This document shows, one piece after another, positions 32,317-41,528 of a stretch of DNA of 43,947 nucleotides. Both the position numbers and the translations under genes were made by a program. The DNA lies in contig CADECY010000080.1 in NCBI GenBank assembly GCA_902825945.1, positions 1 to 43,947 of the forward strand. Reading direction: 5' to 3'. The notes under the pieces are model-generated. The model did not search any database. It worked only from the letters and a program-made list of their open reading frames with translations, and was not told the origin of the DNA. Origin of the DNA: an uncultured Acidobacteriota bacterium (GTDB taxonomy: Bacteria > Acidobacteriota > Terriglobia > Bryobacterales > Bryobacteraceae). Numbering within the stretch: the first letter of the stretch is position 1; the number at the start of each line of letters is the position of its first letter.

Positions 32317-33492
32317 ATGAAGACCTCGAACTGGAAATCCCTCGCTGGCATGATCGCTTTGACCACGCTTCTGGTGGCGTGCAGCGAAAACAAGCCCATT
32401 GAACAAACTAGAGACGCCGCGCCAGCCGCCGCCGAAGAGGTCAACTCCGGCCAGGCGGTCATCGATCCGAACTCCCCGCAACTGATGCAGATCAAGACGG
32501 AATCGCTTGAATCATCCGTAGTGCCAGTAGGAAGCGTCTCGGCTCCCGGCAAAGTGGAAGCGAACATCAACCGCCAATCGCATGTCGTGCTTCCCGTGGC
32601 GGGGCGAGTCAACAGCGTCCTGGTGAAGATCGGCGATTTCGTGCGGCAGGGTCAACCGTTGCTGACGATCGAGAGCGCCGATATCGATGCGGCCGTATCC
32701 AGTTTTCAGCAGGCGCAGGCGGGCGTGACGCAAGCCAAATCCGCACTGGCCAAAGCACAGATGGATCTCGACCGCGAGAAGGACCTCTTCGAGCATGGCG
32801 CGGTTCCACAGAAAGAGGTCTTCAACGCGCAGGCGGTAACCGTGCAAGTACAGGCCGCCGTCGAGCAGGCGCAAGCGGGAGTTGAACAGACTCGCCGCCG
32901 TCTCCAGATTCTCGGCGTCGGAACGGGCACCTTTGGGCAGCGCGTGACGATTCACGCGCCCATCGCCGGCAAAGTGCTCGAGATGTCGGTAGTGAACGGA
33001 GAGTTCCGCAACGACCTCAGCGCTCCTTTGATGACCATCGCCGACTTGAGCTCAGTGTGGGTTACATCCGACGTGCCGGAAACAGCCATCCGTTTTGTGA
33101 GGGTGGGCGAGCGCGTCAAAATTGACTTGGCCGCCTATCCTGGCGACACCTTCCGTGGCCGCGTGGCTCTGATTGGTGATCTGGTGGATCCGCAAACCCG
33201 CACCGTAAAGGTCCGCGCCGAACTTGCTAACCCGGACGGGCGATTGAAACCCGAGATGTTCGGAAACATTCAGCTTGCCGAGCAGACCGAGCAGCGCCCG
33301 ACCGTGCCCGCCGCTGCCGTCATCGCAAGTGACGGAAAAACGCTGGTCTGGCGTGAAGCCAAACGCGGCGTCTTTCAAAAAGTGGCCATCACGACGGGCG
33401 TCCAAATCGGAGATCGCGTGGCAGTGCTCGACGGGTTGAAGCCGGCCGACCGCGTGGTCGTGGACGGCGTGATGCTGTTGGCGGCGAGATAG
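32317..33492 (+). CDS. RND efflux periplasmic adaptor lipoprotein
   Basis: 391 residues. The lipobox 'LLVAC' puts the lipid-modified Cys at residue 22. A short linker, then the lipoyl/barrel-sandwich half ('VVLPVAGRVNSVLVKIGDFVRQGQPLLTI'), an alpha-helical hairpin ('DAAVSSFQQAQAGVTQAKSAL') and the returning half ('VTIHAPIAGKVLEMSVVNG') follow. A beta-barrel and membrane-proximal domain complete the CusB/CzcB pattern. It links the pump to the outer-membrane duct. There are no His-rich or Met-rich metal tails that would point to a particular metal. Confidence 0.9.
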   Translation: MKTSNWKSLAGMIALTTLLVACSENKPIEQTRDAAPAAAEEVNSGQAVIDPNSPQLMQIKTESLESSVVPVGSVSAPGKVEANINRQSHVVLPVAGRVNSVLVKIGDFVRQGQPLLTIESADIDAAVSSFQQAQAGVTQAKSALAKAQMDLDREKDLFEHGAVPQKEVFNAQAVTVQVQAAVEQAQAGVEQTRRRLQILGVGTGTFGQRVTIHAPIAGKVLEMSVVNGEFRNDLSAPLMTIADLSSVWVTSDVPETAIRFVRVGERVKIDLAAYPGDTFRGRVALIGDLVDPQTRTVKVRAELANPDGRLKPEMFGNIQLAEQTEQRPTVPAAAVIASDGKTLVWREAKRGVFQKVAITTGVQIGDRVAVLDGLKPADRVVVDGVMLLAAR

Positions 33493-33498
33493 GTTCCG

Positions 33499-36400
33499 AT
33501 GATCGCGCAACTCTTACGCCACGCTCTGCGCCAACGGTTCATCACCGTCCTGGTTGGCCTTACGCTGATCGGTGCGGGGCTGTGGGCTTTCGTGCAACTC
33601 AAAATTGAGGCCTACCCGGATATCTCCGACACGCAAGCCGTCGTCATTTCTCAGTACCCTGGCCGTGCCGCCGAAGAGGTGGAGCAGCAGGTGACCGTTC
33701 CTATTGAGCGCGCCCTCAACAGCGCGCCAGGCGTCATCGCGCGGCGATCGCGGACCATCTTCGGCCTGTCGGTGGTGGAACTCACCTTCGACTACGGGAC
33801 TAACGACTACTTTGCCCGCCAGGTAGTCTTGGAGAAATTGCGTGACGCGGACCTTCCCGATGGCGTCAGGCCTTCCCTTGGTCCCCTTTCGACGCCCATC
33901 GGAGAACTCTACCGCTACACGCTGTCCGGCGGCGGTCTCGATGCGATGAAGCTACGGGAACTGCAGGACTGGGTGGTGGAACCCCGCTTCCTTCAGGTAC
34001 CTGGCGTGGCGGACGTTACGCCCTTCGGCGGCCTGATCAAGCAATACCAGCTTCAGATCGATCCGCTGGCGCTTTCCAAATACGGCCTCTCGATTGCGCA
34101 AATTGCCGAGTCCGTGCATGCCAACAACAGCAATGCAGGCGGCGCCATGCTCGACAACAAGCAGCAATCCATGGTGATTCGCGGCGTCGGTTTGATCCAG
34201 AACGCCAACGACATCGAGAACATCGTCATCACCGAGTCCAAGGGCGTTCCGGTTTTCGTGAAAGACGTGGCCAAGGTAGGCATCACCGCAGCGCCCCAGA
34301 CCGGAATTTTCGGACTCGGCAGGGACACGGGTGGCGTGGAAGGAATCGTGCTGATGCGGCGCGGCGAGAACCCTTCCGAGGTGCTGAAATCCATCAAAGC
34401 CGCGGTTGAGGATCTGAACACGGGCCGGCTTCCGAAGGGTGTCACCATTGCACCGATCTACGACCGCACGGACCTGGTGAACAACACGCTGCACACCGTC
34501 TCGCACACGTTGTTGGAGGGATTGGTGATTGTCGTCGTTGTGCTGTTCCTCTTCCTGGGAAGCGCGCGGGCGGCGCTGTTAACGGCTATCACGATCCCGC
34601 TGTCCCTGCTGTTTGCTTTCATCTGCATGCACTTCTCGGGCATCCCGGCCAATCTGTTGAGCCTGGGTGCGCTCGACTTCGGCATTATCGTGGACGCCAC
34701 GCTGGTGATGGTTGAACACGTACTCCACACGATGCACGAACGCCAGCACCATGAAGCGCTGAACCAGGCGGGCGTGATCGCGGCGATTCGTGACGCGGCG
34801 CTTGAAGTAGAGCGGCCCATCTTCTTTTCGTTGCTCATCATCATCTCGGCTTACATCCCGTTGTTCACGCTGGAGCGCGTGGAGCGTAAGCTTTTCACGC
34901 CCATGGCCTTCACTGTGTGTTACGCGCTGCTAGGGTCGATGCTGTTGGCCTTGACGCTGATTCCCGTGTTGGCCACCTATCTGTTTCGTAACGGCGCGAA
35001 AAGCTGGGAAAACCCGATTCTTCCCTGGTTGGCCAAACGCTATGAGGGGGTCCTCAATCGCGCCCTGCGCCGTCCTTTGATGGTGTTCGGTATCTCCGGG
35101 GGCGTTGTCGTGGCGGCCTTCGCGCTGGCGGGAGCGCTGGGTATCGAGTTTCTGCCGAACCTCGACGAAGGCGTAGTTTGGGTGCGCGCCGTACTGCCCC
35201 CCGGAATTTCGCTCGACAAGTCCGCCCAAGTGGCCGGCCAGATCCGCAATATCATCAGGGACTATCCGGAAGTTCAACTAGCTTCGTCGCAGACCGGCCG
35301 CAACGATTCCGGCACCGATCCGTACGGACCGAACCGCAATGAGTTCTTCCTGGCTCTGAAGCCGTACGACACGTGGCCCGCCGGAATGGACAAGGCCAAG
35401 CTCATCGAAGAGCTCAGTCACAAGCTGAATGAGCAGATTCCCGGCGCGGCCTTCAGTTTCACCCAGCCGATCGTCGACAATGTCACCGAGTCCGTCACGG
35501 GCTCGGCGGCCGATTTGGCCGTCATCATTCGCGGGCCGGATCTGAAACTGCTCCGCTCGCAGGCCGAAAAGATCCTCCGTATGATCCGCCAAGTTCCCGG
35601 CGCGGCCGACTCGGCCATCGAACAGGAGGCGGACCAATCCCAACTCCGCATCCAAATCGACCGGCAGGCAGTCGCCCGCTATGGCATCAACGTTCGCGAC
35701 GTGCAGGACGTAATTGAAATGGCGATCGGCGGGCGCGCCGCGGGCACCATGTTCGAAGGCGAACGCCGGTTCGACATCACCGTCCGCTACATTCCAGAAG
35801 CCCGTACCAGCATTACCGCCATCGGCAACGTCATGGTTCCCACCCGCGAGGGCGGCCGCGTGCCGTTGTCGCAACTGGCCGAGATCAAGGTGGTCGATGG
35901 CGCGAGCATCATCGCCCGGCGCGAGAATCAGCGTCAGATCACGGTCCGTACCAACATCCGCGGACGGGATCAGGGCAGCTTTGTTTCCGGCGCACAGAAG
36001 GAATTTGCCAAAGCGATTCACCTGCCGTCCGGCTACGAGGTGACCTGGGGTGGCCAGTTCGAAAACCTCCAACGGGCAAAAAAGCGGCTGACCGTGATTC
36101 TTCCGATCACCATCGCCATCATCTTCATCCTGCTGTTCTTCATGTTCGGCTCGCCGAAGTACGCGGGGCTGGTGATGATGAATGTGCCGTTCTCACTCGT
36201 CGGCGGCATTCTGTTTCTCTATCTGCGGCGCATCAATCTCAGTGTCTCGGCCGCCGTCGGGTTCATCAGTCTGTTCGGCGTGGCGGTCATGAGTGGCGTT
36301 CTGGTGATCGCGGAGATCAACCGCATCCGCCGCTCCGAACCGGACCTGCCCGTGCGCGACGCCATCATCCGGGGTTCGTTGGGCCAACTGCGTCCGGTGC

Positions 36401-36600
36401 TGCTCATGGTGGTGGTGGCGCTACTCGGCATGGTGCCCGCGGCCAGAGCCAGCGGTATCGGTTCCGACGTGCAGCGGCCGCTCGCCACGGTTGTCGTGGG
36501 CGGGCTGCTTTCCACGCTCTTTCTCACCCTATTGGCATTGCCCAGCATGTACGCGCTGGCCGTCCGCGATGCCGCCCCGCGCGAGGAGATTGCCCAATGA
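33499..36600 (+). CDS. Heavy-metal efflux RND pump (CzcA/CusA family)
   Basis: 1033 residues with the twelve-TM RND layout and two large periplasmic loops. The TM4 proton-relay motif of the HME subfamily is present: Asp393, Asp399 and Glu406 in 'DFGIIVDATLVMVE', with exactly the CzcA spacing. 'YPDISDTQAVVISQYPGRAAEEVEQQVT' and 'GVVWVRAVLPPGISL' are HME features. It exports a transition-metal cation by proton antiport. The metal (Co/Zn/Cd or Cu/Ag) cannot be decided; the motif looks closer to the divalent-cation branch. The stop overlaps the DUF190 start (ATGA). Confidence 0.94.
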   Translation: MIAQLLRHALRQRFITVLVGLTLIGAGLWAFVQLKIEAYPDISDTQAVVISQYPGRAAEEVEQQVTVPIERALNSAPGVIARRSRTIFGLSVVELTFDYGTNDYFARQVVLEKLRDADLPDGVRPSLGPLSTPIGELYRYTLSGGGLDAMKLRELQDWVVEPRFLQVPGVADVTPFGGLIKQYQLQIDPLALSKYGLSIAQIAESVHANNSNAGGAMLDNKQQSMVIRGVGLIQNANDIENIVITESKGVPVFVKDVAKVGITAAPQTGIFGLGRDTGGVEGIVLMRRGENPSEVLKSIKAAVEDLNTGRLPKGVTIAPIYDRTDLVNNTLHTVSHTLLEGLVIVVVVLFLFLGSARAALLTAITIPLSLLFAFICMHFSGIPANLLSLGALDFGIIVDATLVMVEHVLHTMHERQHHEALNQAGVIAAIRDAALEVERPIFFSLLIIISAYIPLFTLERVERKLFTPMAFTVCYALLGSMLLALTLIPVLATYLFRNGAKSWENPILPWLAKRYEGVLNRALRRPLMVFGISGGVVVAAFALAGALGIEFLPNLDEGVVWVRAVLPPGISLDKSAQVAGQIRNIIRDYPEVQLASSQTGRNDSGTDPYGPNRNEFFLALKPYDTWPAGMDKAKLIEELSHKLNEQIPGAAFSFTQPIVDNVTESVTGSAADLAVIIRGPDLKLLRSQAEKILRMIRQVPGAADSAIEQEADQSQLRIQIDRQAVARYGINVRDVQDVIEMAIGGRAAGTMFEGERRFDITVRYIPEARTSITAIGNVMVPTREGGRVPLSQLAEIKVVDGASIIARRENQRQITVRTNIRGRDQGSFVSGAQKEFAKAIHLPSGYEVTWGGQFENLQRAKKRLTVILPITIAIIFILLFFMFGSPKYAGLVMMNVPFSLVGGILFLYLRRINLSVSAAVGFISLFGVAVMSGVLVIAEINRIRRSEPDLPVRDAIIRGSLGQLRPVLLMVVVALLGMVPAARASGIGSDVQRPLATVVVGGLLSTLFLTLLALPSMYALAVRDAAPREEIAQ

Positions 36601-36902
36601 AGAAACTCCAACTCACCATGTATTTGAACGAGGCCGACCAAATCGGAGACATTCCGTTGCACGAAGACATCGTGCGCCGGCTGCTGCATTTCGAAATCGC
36701 CGGGGCTACGGTCACGCGAGGTCTGATGGGCTACGGCAAGCACGGCAAGGTCCATCGAAAGCGCCTGTTCGGGGTTTCCGATGACCGGCCCATCGTGATC
36801 ACCGCGATCGATGACGAGCGCCGGATCCGGCCCATCCTCACCGAACTGAAGGCGGTAGTGATCGAGGGGCTGATTACCCTCCATGAAGTGGAGATCGTGT
36901 GA
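36597..36902 (+). CDS. DUF190 (PII-like) protein
   Basis: 101 residues. The DUF190 pattern is clear: 'LQLTMYLNEADQIGDIPLHEDIVRRLLHFEIAGATVTRGLMGYGKHGKVH' and 'LPIVI'-like 'RPIVITAIDDERRI'. DUF190 folds like PII signalling proteins and is often encoded next to metal or fluoride transporters. Here it overlaps the RND pump gene by four bases and probably modulates it or senses a small ligand. A GTG of the next gene overlaps its stop. Confidence 0.88.
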   Translation: MKKLQLTMYLNEADQIGDIPLHEDIVRRLLHFEIAGATVTRGLMGYGKHGKVHRKRLFGVSDDRPIVITAIDDERRIRPILTELKAVVIEGLITLHEVEIV

Positions 36903-37494
36903 AAAGGCTCCTCCATTGCGCTTGCCCCGCTGCGGGACTCGTACCCGCGCGGAACGTGACGAGCGACCCGGTTGCTGCTCTTGTACCACCGACATGGGCT
37001 GACCGGCGGCATGTGCTCGTGTCGCACCTGTTCGGTCCGAGGGCCGTCCTCGAGACCGTACCCGGGACTCTGTTCGATACCGCGCGCGGGTTTCCGCGGC
37101 AGTGGGGCCGCGGCGGCACCGGTTTCACCAAGCGCCTGGGCTCGCAGTACGGCCAGTTCGTCGTAGGTGAAGGGATTGAGATGGGCGTTTCGGCGCTTCA
37201 CAAAGGAGACCCCCGATACGTGAGCCTTCCGGATGAAAGGTTCTCGCGGCGGCTACGCCACGCCCTCGGCAGCACGGTCGTTGTGCGAGGCGCGGACGGA
37301 TCGCCAGCGGTTGGCTTGGCCCGGCTAGCCAATCTCTACGGTAGCTGGACCACTGCAACACGTGGAATCCGCCCGGCCAACGCAATCCGCGGAAGATCGC
37401 ACGCAACGGAACGCTGGGTCTGGGGATCAAAGCGGGAGGCAATGTGTTCCGTGAATTCTGGCCCGTCGTGAAGCAGAATCTGGGGAGGCATTGA
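36899..37494 (+). CDS. Conserved-looking hypothetical protein, apparent frameshift
   Basis: GTG 36899 overlaps the DUF190 stop by four bases. The first frame reads well to 'ARLANLYGSWTTAT' and would run to 37471 with an unnatural end. From about 37360 a second frame continues with 'WNPPGQRNPRKIARNGTLGLGIKAG' and ends 'KQNLGRH' at the TGA at 37492-37494. One missing base explains the break. The protein ('FDTARGFPRQWGRGGTGFTKRLGSQYGQ') looks like small acidobacterial exported proteins of unknown function. Its N-terminus has a poor signal peptide, perhaps owing to another small change. It belongs to the efflux operon by position. Confidence 0.6.
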
Positions 37495-37500
37495 AATCGC

Positions 37501-37746
37501 ATGAGGCACTGGCTGACGCAGCTTACTTTTGGCTTGTCGCTGGGCCTGGCGGCCCGCGCCACACTACCGGGGCACCATCCAGGCAGTTGGTTGGCGGCGG
37601 CGGCTCTGAGTGGGATTGGCGCGTTCACTGGCCGGGCGCTCGCCGCCTGGGCGCTTCCGCCCGAAATGGAAGGCGGGGGCGGGTTCGTCCTGGCGGGCCT
37701 GGGCTCGCTGGCGGCCTTGTTGTTTCAGGCTGTCGTGATTCGGTGA
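37501..37746 (+). CDS. Small membrane protein
   Basis: 81 residues with three hydrophobic, Gly/Ala-rich segments. The pattern 'GLSLGLAARATLPG...GIGAFTGRALA...GLGSLAALLFQAVV' resembles the short GlsB/YeaQ/YmgE (transglycosylase-associated) membrane proteins, though the match is weak. GGGGAGG lies about 12 bases upstream. It lies six bases after the corrected end of the previous gene and 11 bases before the next, so it is probably part of the efflux-linked transcription unit. Confidence 0.7.
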   Translation: MRHWLTQLTFGLSLGLAARATLPGHHPGSWLAAAALSGIGAFTGRALAAWALPPEMEGGGGFVLAGLGSLAALLFQAVVIR

Positions 37747-37757
37747 GGAAGGAATCG

Positions 37758-38660
37758 ATGAAGTTCAAAAAAACGCTATCTAATGCCATCGCTCTGGTGG
37801 CTCTGTCTACGCCGCTCGGTTGGGGCCGTCAGCCAAACGCGGAATTTGATGCGGTTCGACTCTCGCACGACGATCACAGCAGCGCGATTCAGCGCGCCTG
37901 TGCCATCGGATTCCGAAACTTGAGGGCATTCTTTGAATCCACAGGCGCGCCGTTTGACCCTAAGCTCGTCAGTTCCCACAAGGGCCGGTACTGCCACCTC
38001 ATGTACGAACCTACGGTGAGAGGCTTCCGCGCGGCGGCGATCCAGGATCGGGTTACGGCGGTCCTTTTCGATTCCGAGTCCAGCCCGGCGGTGAAATGGG
38101 CCGGATCGCTGGCGAAACGGGCCATCCAACCCGTCCAATTGATACCGGTGCCTCGGAATGTGATCGCCGATTCCGATTGGAACGGCTTGTTCGTCCAGGG
38201 CATTGCCGATGGCCACCCCCTGCTACTTCGTGCGAGATCGGCGCTGGAGCGTGCACCGGACCTGGTTCCGTGGAAGGTCCGCGCGTCCCGGCTTCCATGG
38301 GATGCGCGCGACATTGCCATCGTCCGTGGGGCGGGCGGCGATGGAAAGACGACTCTTCTCTACGGCGACCAATTGCGGGCATCCTGGCATGGTCTACGGG
38401 AAGAGGAGAGAGCGTTTGTTCTTCGAACCGAGTTCGGCGTGGACGAAGCGCTGCATGTTCCATTGGCTGGCAAGAGCCTGGGCGAAGTTCTCGTTCCCGG
38501 CGAGTCAGGTCTGTTGGCGGCCTCCGAATCGCTCCATCCAAGCGAAGCTGCCCACATCAGGGAGCGCCTCAAAAGGGCCGGCATCGCCCTGCAAGCACCC
38601 GACGCAAAGCCAGAACGAATCCCGGCTCGCTTGCTTCTGCTCCGCACAGTAAGCCGTTAG
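37758..38660 (+). CDS. Exported protein of unknown function
   Basis: 300 residues from ATG 37758, preceded by GAGGAAGGA at good spacing. The signal peptide is 'KFKKTLSNAIALVALSTPLGWG'. The remainder is soluble with no family I recognise. 'GAGGDGKTTLLYGDQ' (about 194-208) resembles a P-loop by chance, but no Walker B or NTPase fold follows, and an exported ATPase is unlikely. Cys46 and Cys76 could form a disulfide. It ends the unit that starts with the efflux genes. Confidence 0.65.
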   Translation: MKFKKTLSNAIALVALSTPLGWGRQPNAEFDAVRLSHDDHSSAIQRACAIGFRNLRAFFESTGAPFDPKLVSSHKGRYCHLMYEPTVRGFRAAAIQDRVTAVLFDSESSPAVKWAGSLAKRAIQPVQLIPVPRNVIADSDWNGLFVQGIADGHPLLLRARSALERAPDLVPWKVRASRLPWDARDIAIVRGAGGDGKTTLLYGDQLRASWHGLREEERAFVLRTEFGVDEALHVPLAGKSLGEVLVPGESGLLAASESLHPSEAAHIRERLKRAGIALQAPDAKPERIPARLLLLRTVSR

Positions 38661-38679
38661 GCAGATCCGGAGAGCTACG

Positions 38680-39197
38680 ATTGGTCCCACGCAGTGGCAA
38701 TTTCTGATCGAGACCGAACCGCTTCACTACGGCTATCTGTTTATCCTTGGTGGGCCTACTCGCTGAGGGAGACGCCTCTCTGCTTTGCGGCGGCGTTCCT
38801 CGCTCATTAAGGCTACTTCCATCTTCCCCTGGCGCGGCTGGCCGCCTGTTTTGCGACCATCCTCGCCGGCCAGCACCTATGATCGCGCGGCGGTCTGAGC
38901 GCAGTGGATGGAACGAAGTACGGACCGGCGGCTGGAACAGATCAAGCCCTGCGCCTGCACGCGGGGCGGCCCGTTGCTCATCGCCTCCCGGTTTCGATTA
39001 GTTTCCGGGCGTTAGTTCCCGTGGTTTGCCGCGCCACCGGTACCCAGGCCGCTTCCTGCTGTGGGATTCGGGTGCGGATTCGGACCGGGACACTGGCGGC
39101 GTTCGCTATCTCGGCGAGACATCTCCTTAACCGAGCCGTGGATGACATCCGTCGCCATGAGATCCGGGCCGCGATCGCCGCCGCGCCCCACGAGTAG
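38680..39197 (+). pseudogene. DedA-family membrane protein, broken
   Basis: DedA (VTT domain) similarity is spread over several frames. It starts as 'WQFLIETEPLHYGYLFIL' (from about 38690), then 'VGLLAEGDASLL', then 'GGPLLIASRF', 'FRALVPVVCRATG' and finally 'LNRAVDDIRRHEIRAAIA' up to the stop at 39195-39197. At least four frame changes and in-frame stops separate them. DedA proteins are polytopic membrane proteins linked to undecaprenyl-phosphate or lipid recycling. This explains almost all of the sequence between 38661 and 39307. Confidence 0.7.
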
Positions 39198-39307
39198 AGT
39201 CTCGAACTCGAATTTCTCCCCTCGCCAGGTCATGGGGATTTTTGCGATTCCAGTGGAACATGGGATTGCGAGGACGAGTACAGTCCTCGCAGGAATGGAG
39301 AAGAGTG

Positions 39308-39730
39308 ATGAAAAGAATGTTTGGTGGCGCTCTGATACTCGGGCTTGCAGCCATGCTCAGCGCCGCGTCACAAGCCGCAAAGAGAGTTGAGGGCAAGGTT
39401 GGCGCCGTCACCGGAGCCAACCCGGCCGCGGCGAGCGATCCGGCACCGGCCAAAGCCCCCAAAGCCCCTGCGAAGGTGACTTCGAAAGCGACCGCCCCCA
39501 CCGCCGGGGAGATCCAGGCCGCCCAGGCCAAGGGATTGGTCTGGGTAAACCTCAATACCGGCATCTATCACAAGGACGGCGCATATTTCGGTAAGACCAA
39601 GAACGGCAAGTTCATGACGGAAAGCGAAGCGCAACAGGCTGGACATCGCGCGGCTGGTGAACCGGCCAAGCATGCGGCCACCAAGGACGCCAAGGAGCGG
39701 ACCAAGGCCGCCGTTGCCGCGAAGAAATAG
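39308..39730 (+). CDS. Small exported Ala/Lys-rich protein
   Basis: 140 residues from ATG 39308. The signal peptide is 'KRMFGGALILGLAAMLSAASQA'. An Ala/Pro/Lys-rich linker follows. The conserved core is 'VWVNLNTGIYHKDGAYFGKTKNGKFMTESEAQQAGHRAA', a short motif common in small secreted acidobacterial and proteobacterial proteins of unknown function. The C-terminus is again Lys/Ala-rich. Basic, low-complexity tails might bind nucleic acid or envelope polymers; no evidence beyond composition. Confidence 0.72.
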   Translation: MKRMFGGALILGLAAMLSAASQAAKRVEGKVGAVTGANPAAASDPAPAKAPKAPAKVTSKATAPTAGEIQAAQAKGLVWVNLNTGIYHKDGAYFGKTKNGKFMTESEAQQAGHRAAGEPAKHAATKDAKERTKAAVAAKK

Positions 39731-39767
39731 GTCGCCACAACCACAGTCGATGCGGAAGGACGTATTG

Positions 39768-41528
39768 ATGCGCAGCTACCAATTCCAGTCGCCCCGCGCC
39801 GAGGTTGCGGCGGGGCTGAAACTTCAGCCCGCTTCTAGCAGCGGACTACTCCACATCGCCGCTCGCGTGGTGGCGATCCTGGTTGCCGGTAGCGGTATGC
39901 TGAACCTCCTGTCCCTGATGGGCGGCCCGGTGCCTACCGAACTGCCCGCGTGGCTGCTGTTCCTGTTCCCCCTCGACTTCGCGGGAATCTCCCGGACACT
40001 CACGCTGGTCTCAGGTTTCGCCCTCATTCTCGCCGGTCTGCACCTGTGGGCCTACAAGCGCCGCGCCTGGCAGATGGCGTTTGGCATGAGTGCTGGTTCG
40101 GTGGTGTTCCACCTCTTGCCGCTCACGTCTCGATATGGCTGGAACCTCGACGAGGCGGTGAGCTCCGGCCTGATGTGCGCGGTGCTCTGGTGGGCTCGCA
40201 GCCTGTTCAACGTGGGCTCAGAGCCTCCACGGCTCGCAAACGCCGCGCGGCGCGCATTGTTCGCCTTCTCCGTCGCCGCGCTGTATGGCGTAGCCGGATT
40301 CTGGCTGCTCGAGCCTTCGGAATTCCACCGCAACTTTCATTGGTGGGATGCGGCCGCTCGAACCCTGCGGCTCCTGCTCTTCCTGGGTGATCGAAGCCTG
40401 GTGCCGCGGACGCCTTACGCAGCGTGGTTTCTGAACTCGCTCTTTTGGATCTCAGGCGCGGCTCTGCTCTACAGCGGCTTCGTGCTGTTTCGTCCCGCGG
40501 TTTACCGCTTTCAGGTCAGTCTGACCGACTCGACAATCGCCCGGTCGATTGCTGAGCGGTATGGGCGCAGTGGCCAGGATTTCTTCAAACACTGGCCGGA
40601 CAAGAGCTACTTCTTTTCCAAGAACCGTGATTCGTTTCTCGGATACCGGGTTGCCGGCCATTACGCTCTCGTGTTGGGTGATCCCGTGGGGCCGGAGTCC
40701 GAACTCGCAGTAGCCGTGACGCAGTTTCGCGACTATTGCCGTGAACGCGGTTGGCGATTGGGGTTCCATCAAGTGAGCGGCGACCGCTTGCCGTTGTACG
40801 AGTCGCTGGGCTTTCAGCGCCTGAAAGTAGGAGATGACGCCATCGTCGACGTGCAGAAGTTTGCGCTCAGCGGCAGCGCAATGAAGGAGTTCCGCAACAC
40901 GGTAAGCCGGCTCGACCGCCTCGGCTATCGGGTGGAACGAATCGATCCCCCGTTGGCGAACGCATTGCTTGCCGATCTCGAGCGCATCTCGGACCACTGG
41001 CTGGAGATTCCGGGCCATCGGGAACGCCAGTTCACGCTAGGCCGGTTTGAGCGCTGGTACGTTCAGGCCACGCCAGTGTATGTGGCATTTGATTCCGAGG
41101 ACAGGGCGGTGGCGTTCCTCAATCTCGTCCCATCCTATGATCCCGAGTTAGCCACGGTCGACCTGATGCGGCGCAAGCCGGACCAGGTCAACGGGTTGAT
41201 GGACTATCTATTTGCCAAGACGTTTCTCGATCTCAAGTCCCGCGGCTTGCGTTCATTCAGCCTGGGCATGGCGCCGTTGACCGGCGGTGGCAACCAGGGT
41301 GAGATCACGGTTGACGAGAAGGCTGTGTATTGGGCCATGAAGCGCATGCCGTTTCTGTTCCGCGCCGACAGCTTGCGCGCCTTCAAGGCCAAGTATGCGG
41401 ACTCGTGGCGGCCGCGCTACGCCGTCTATCAATGCCGCTTGGATTTGCCGCGGCTCGCCTTCGCTCTCCGGCGCGTCAGCGAGATCGCACCCAACGAAGG
41501 AAGCGCTCGGAAGCTGGAGGCCGCATGA
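39768..41528 (+). CDS. Lysyl-phosphatidylglycerol synthase-like membrane protein (MprF/LpiA type)
   Basis: 586 residues from ATG 39768, with GGAAGGA eight bases upstream; an earlier ATG at 39750 is less well placed. About six to seven TM segments occupy residues 25-250. The cytoplasmic DUF2156 domain follows ('SYFFSKNRDSFLGYRV', 'ALVLGDPVGPESEL', 'FSLGMAPLTG'). This GNAT-like domain transfers an amino acid from aminoacyl-tRNA to phosphatidylglycerol. The N-terminal part is shorter than the 8-TM flippase part of MprF; a flippase-like protein is encoded two genes downstream. Overlaps the next gene by four bases (ATGA). Confidence 0.87.
   Translation: MRSYQFQSPRAEVAAGLKLQPASSSGLLHIAARVVAILVAGSGMLNLLSLMGGPVPTELPAWLLFLFPLDFAGISRTLTLVSGFALILAGLHLWAYKRRAWQMAFGMSAGSVVFHLLPLTSRYGWNLDEAVSSGLMCAVLWWARSLFNVGSEPPRLANAARRALFAFSVAALYGVAGFWLLEPSEFHRNFHWWDAAARTLRLLLFLGDRSLVPRTPYAAWFLNSLFWISGAALLYSGFVLFRPAVYRFQVSLTDSTIARSIAERYGRSGQDFFKHWPDKSYFFSKNRDSFLGYRVAGHYALVLGDPVGPESELAVAVTQFRDYCRERGWRLGFHQVSGDRLPLYESLGFQRLKVGDDAIVDVQKFALSGSAMKEFRNTVSRLDRLGYRVERIDPPLANALLADLERISDHWLEIPGHRERQFTLGRFERWYVQATPVYVAFDSEDRAVAFLNLVPSYDPELATVDLMRRKPDQVNGLMDYLFAKTFLDLKSRGLRSFSLGMAPLTGGGNQGEITVDEKAVYWAMKRMPFLFRADSLRAFKAKYADSWRPRYAVYQCRLDLPRLAFALRRVSEIAPNEGSARKLEAA

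Noticed and set aside
37758..38660. P-loop ATPase call for the 300-residue exported protein
   Set aside because: GAGGDGKTT resembles Walker A, but no Walker B or fold context follows and the protein has a signal peptide.
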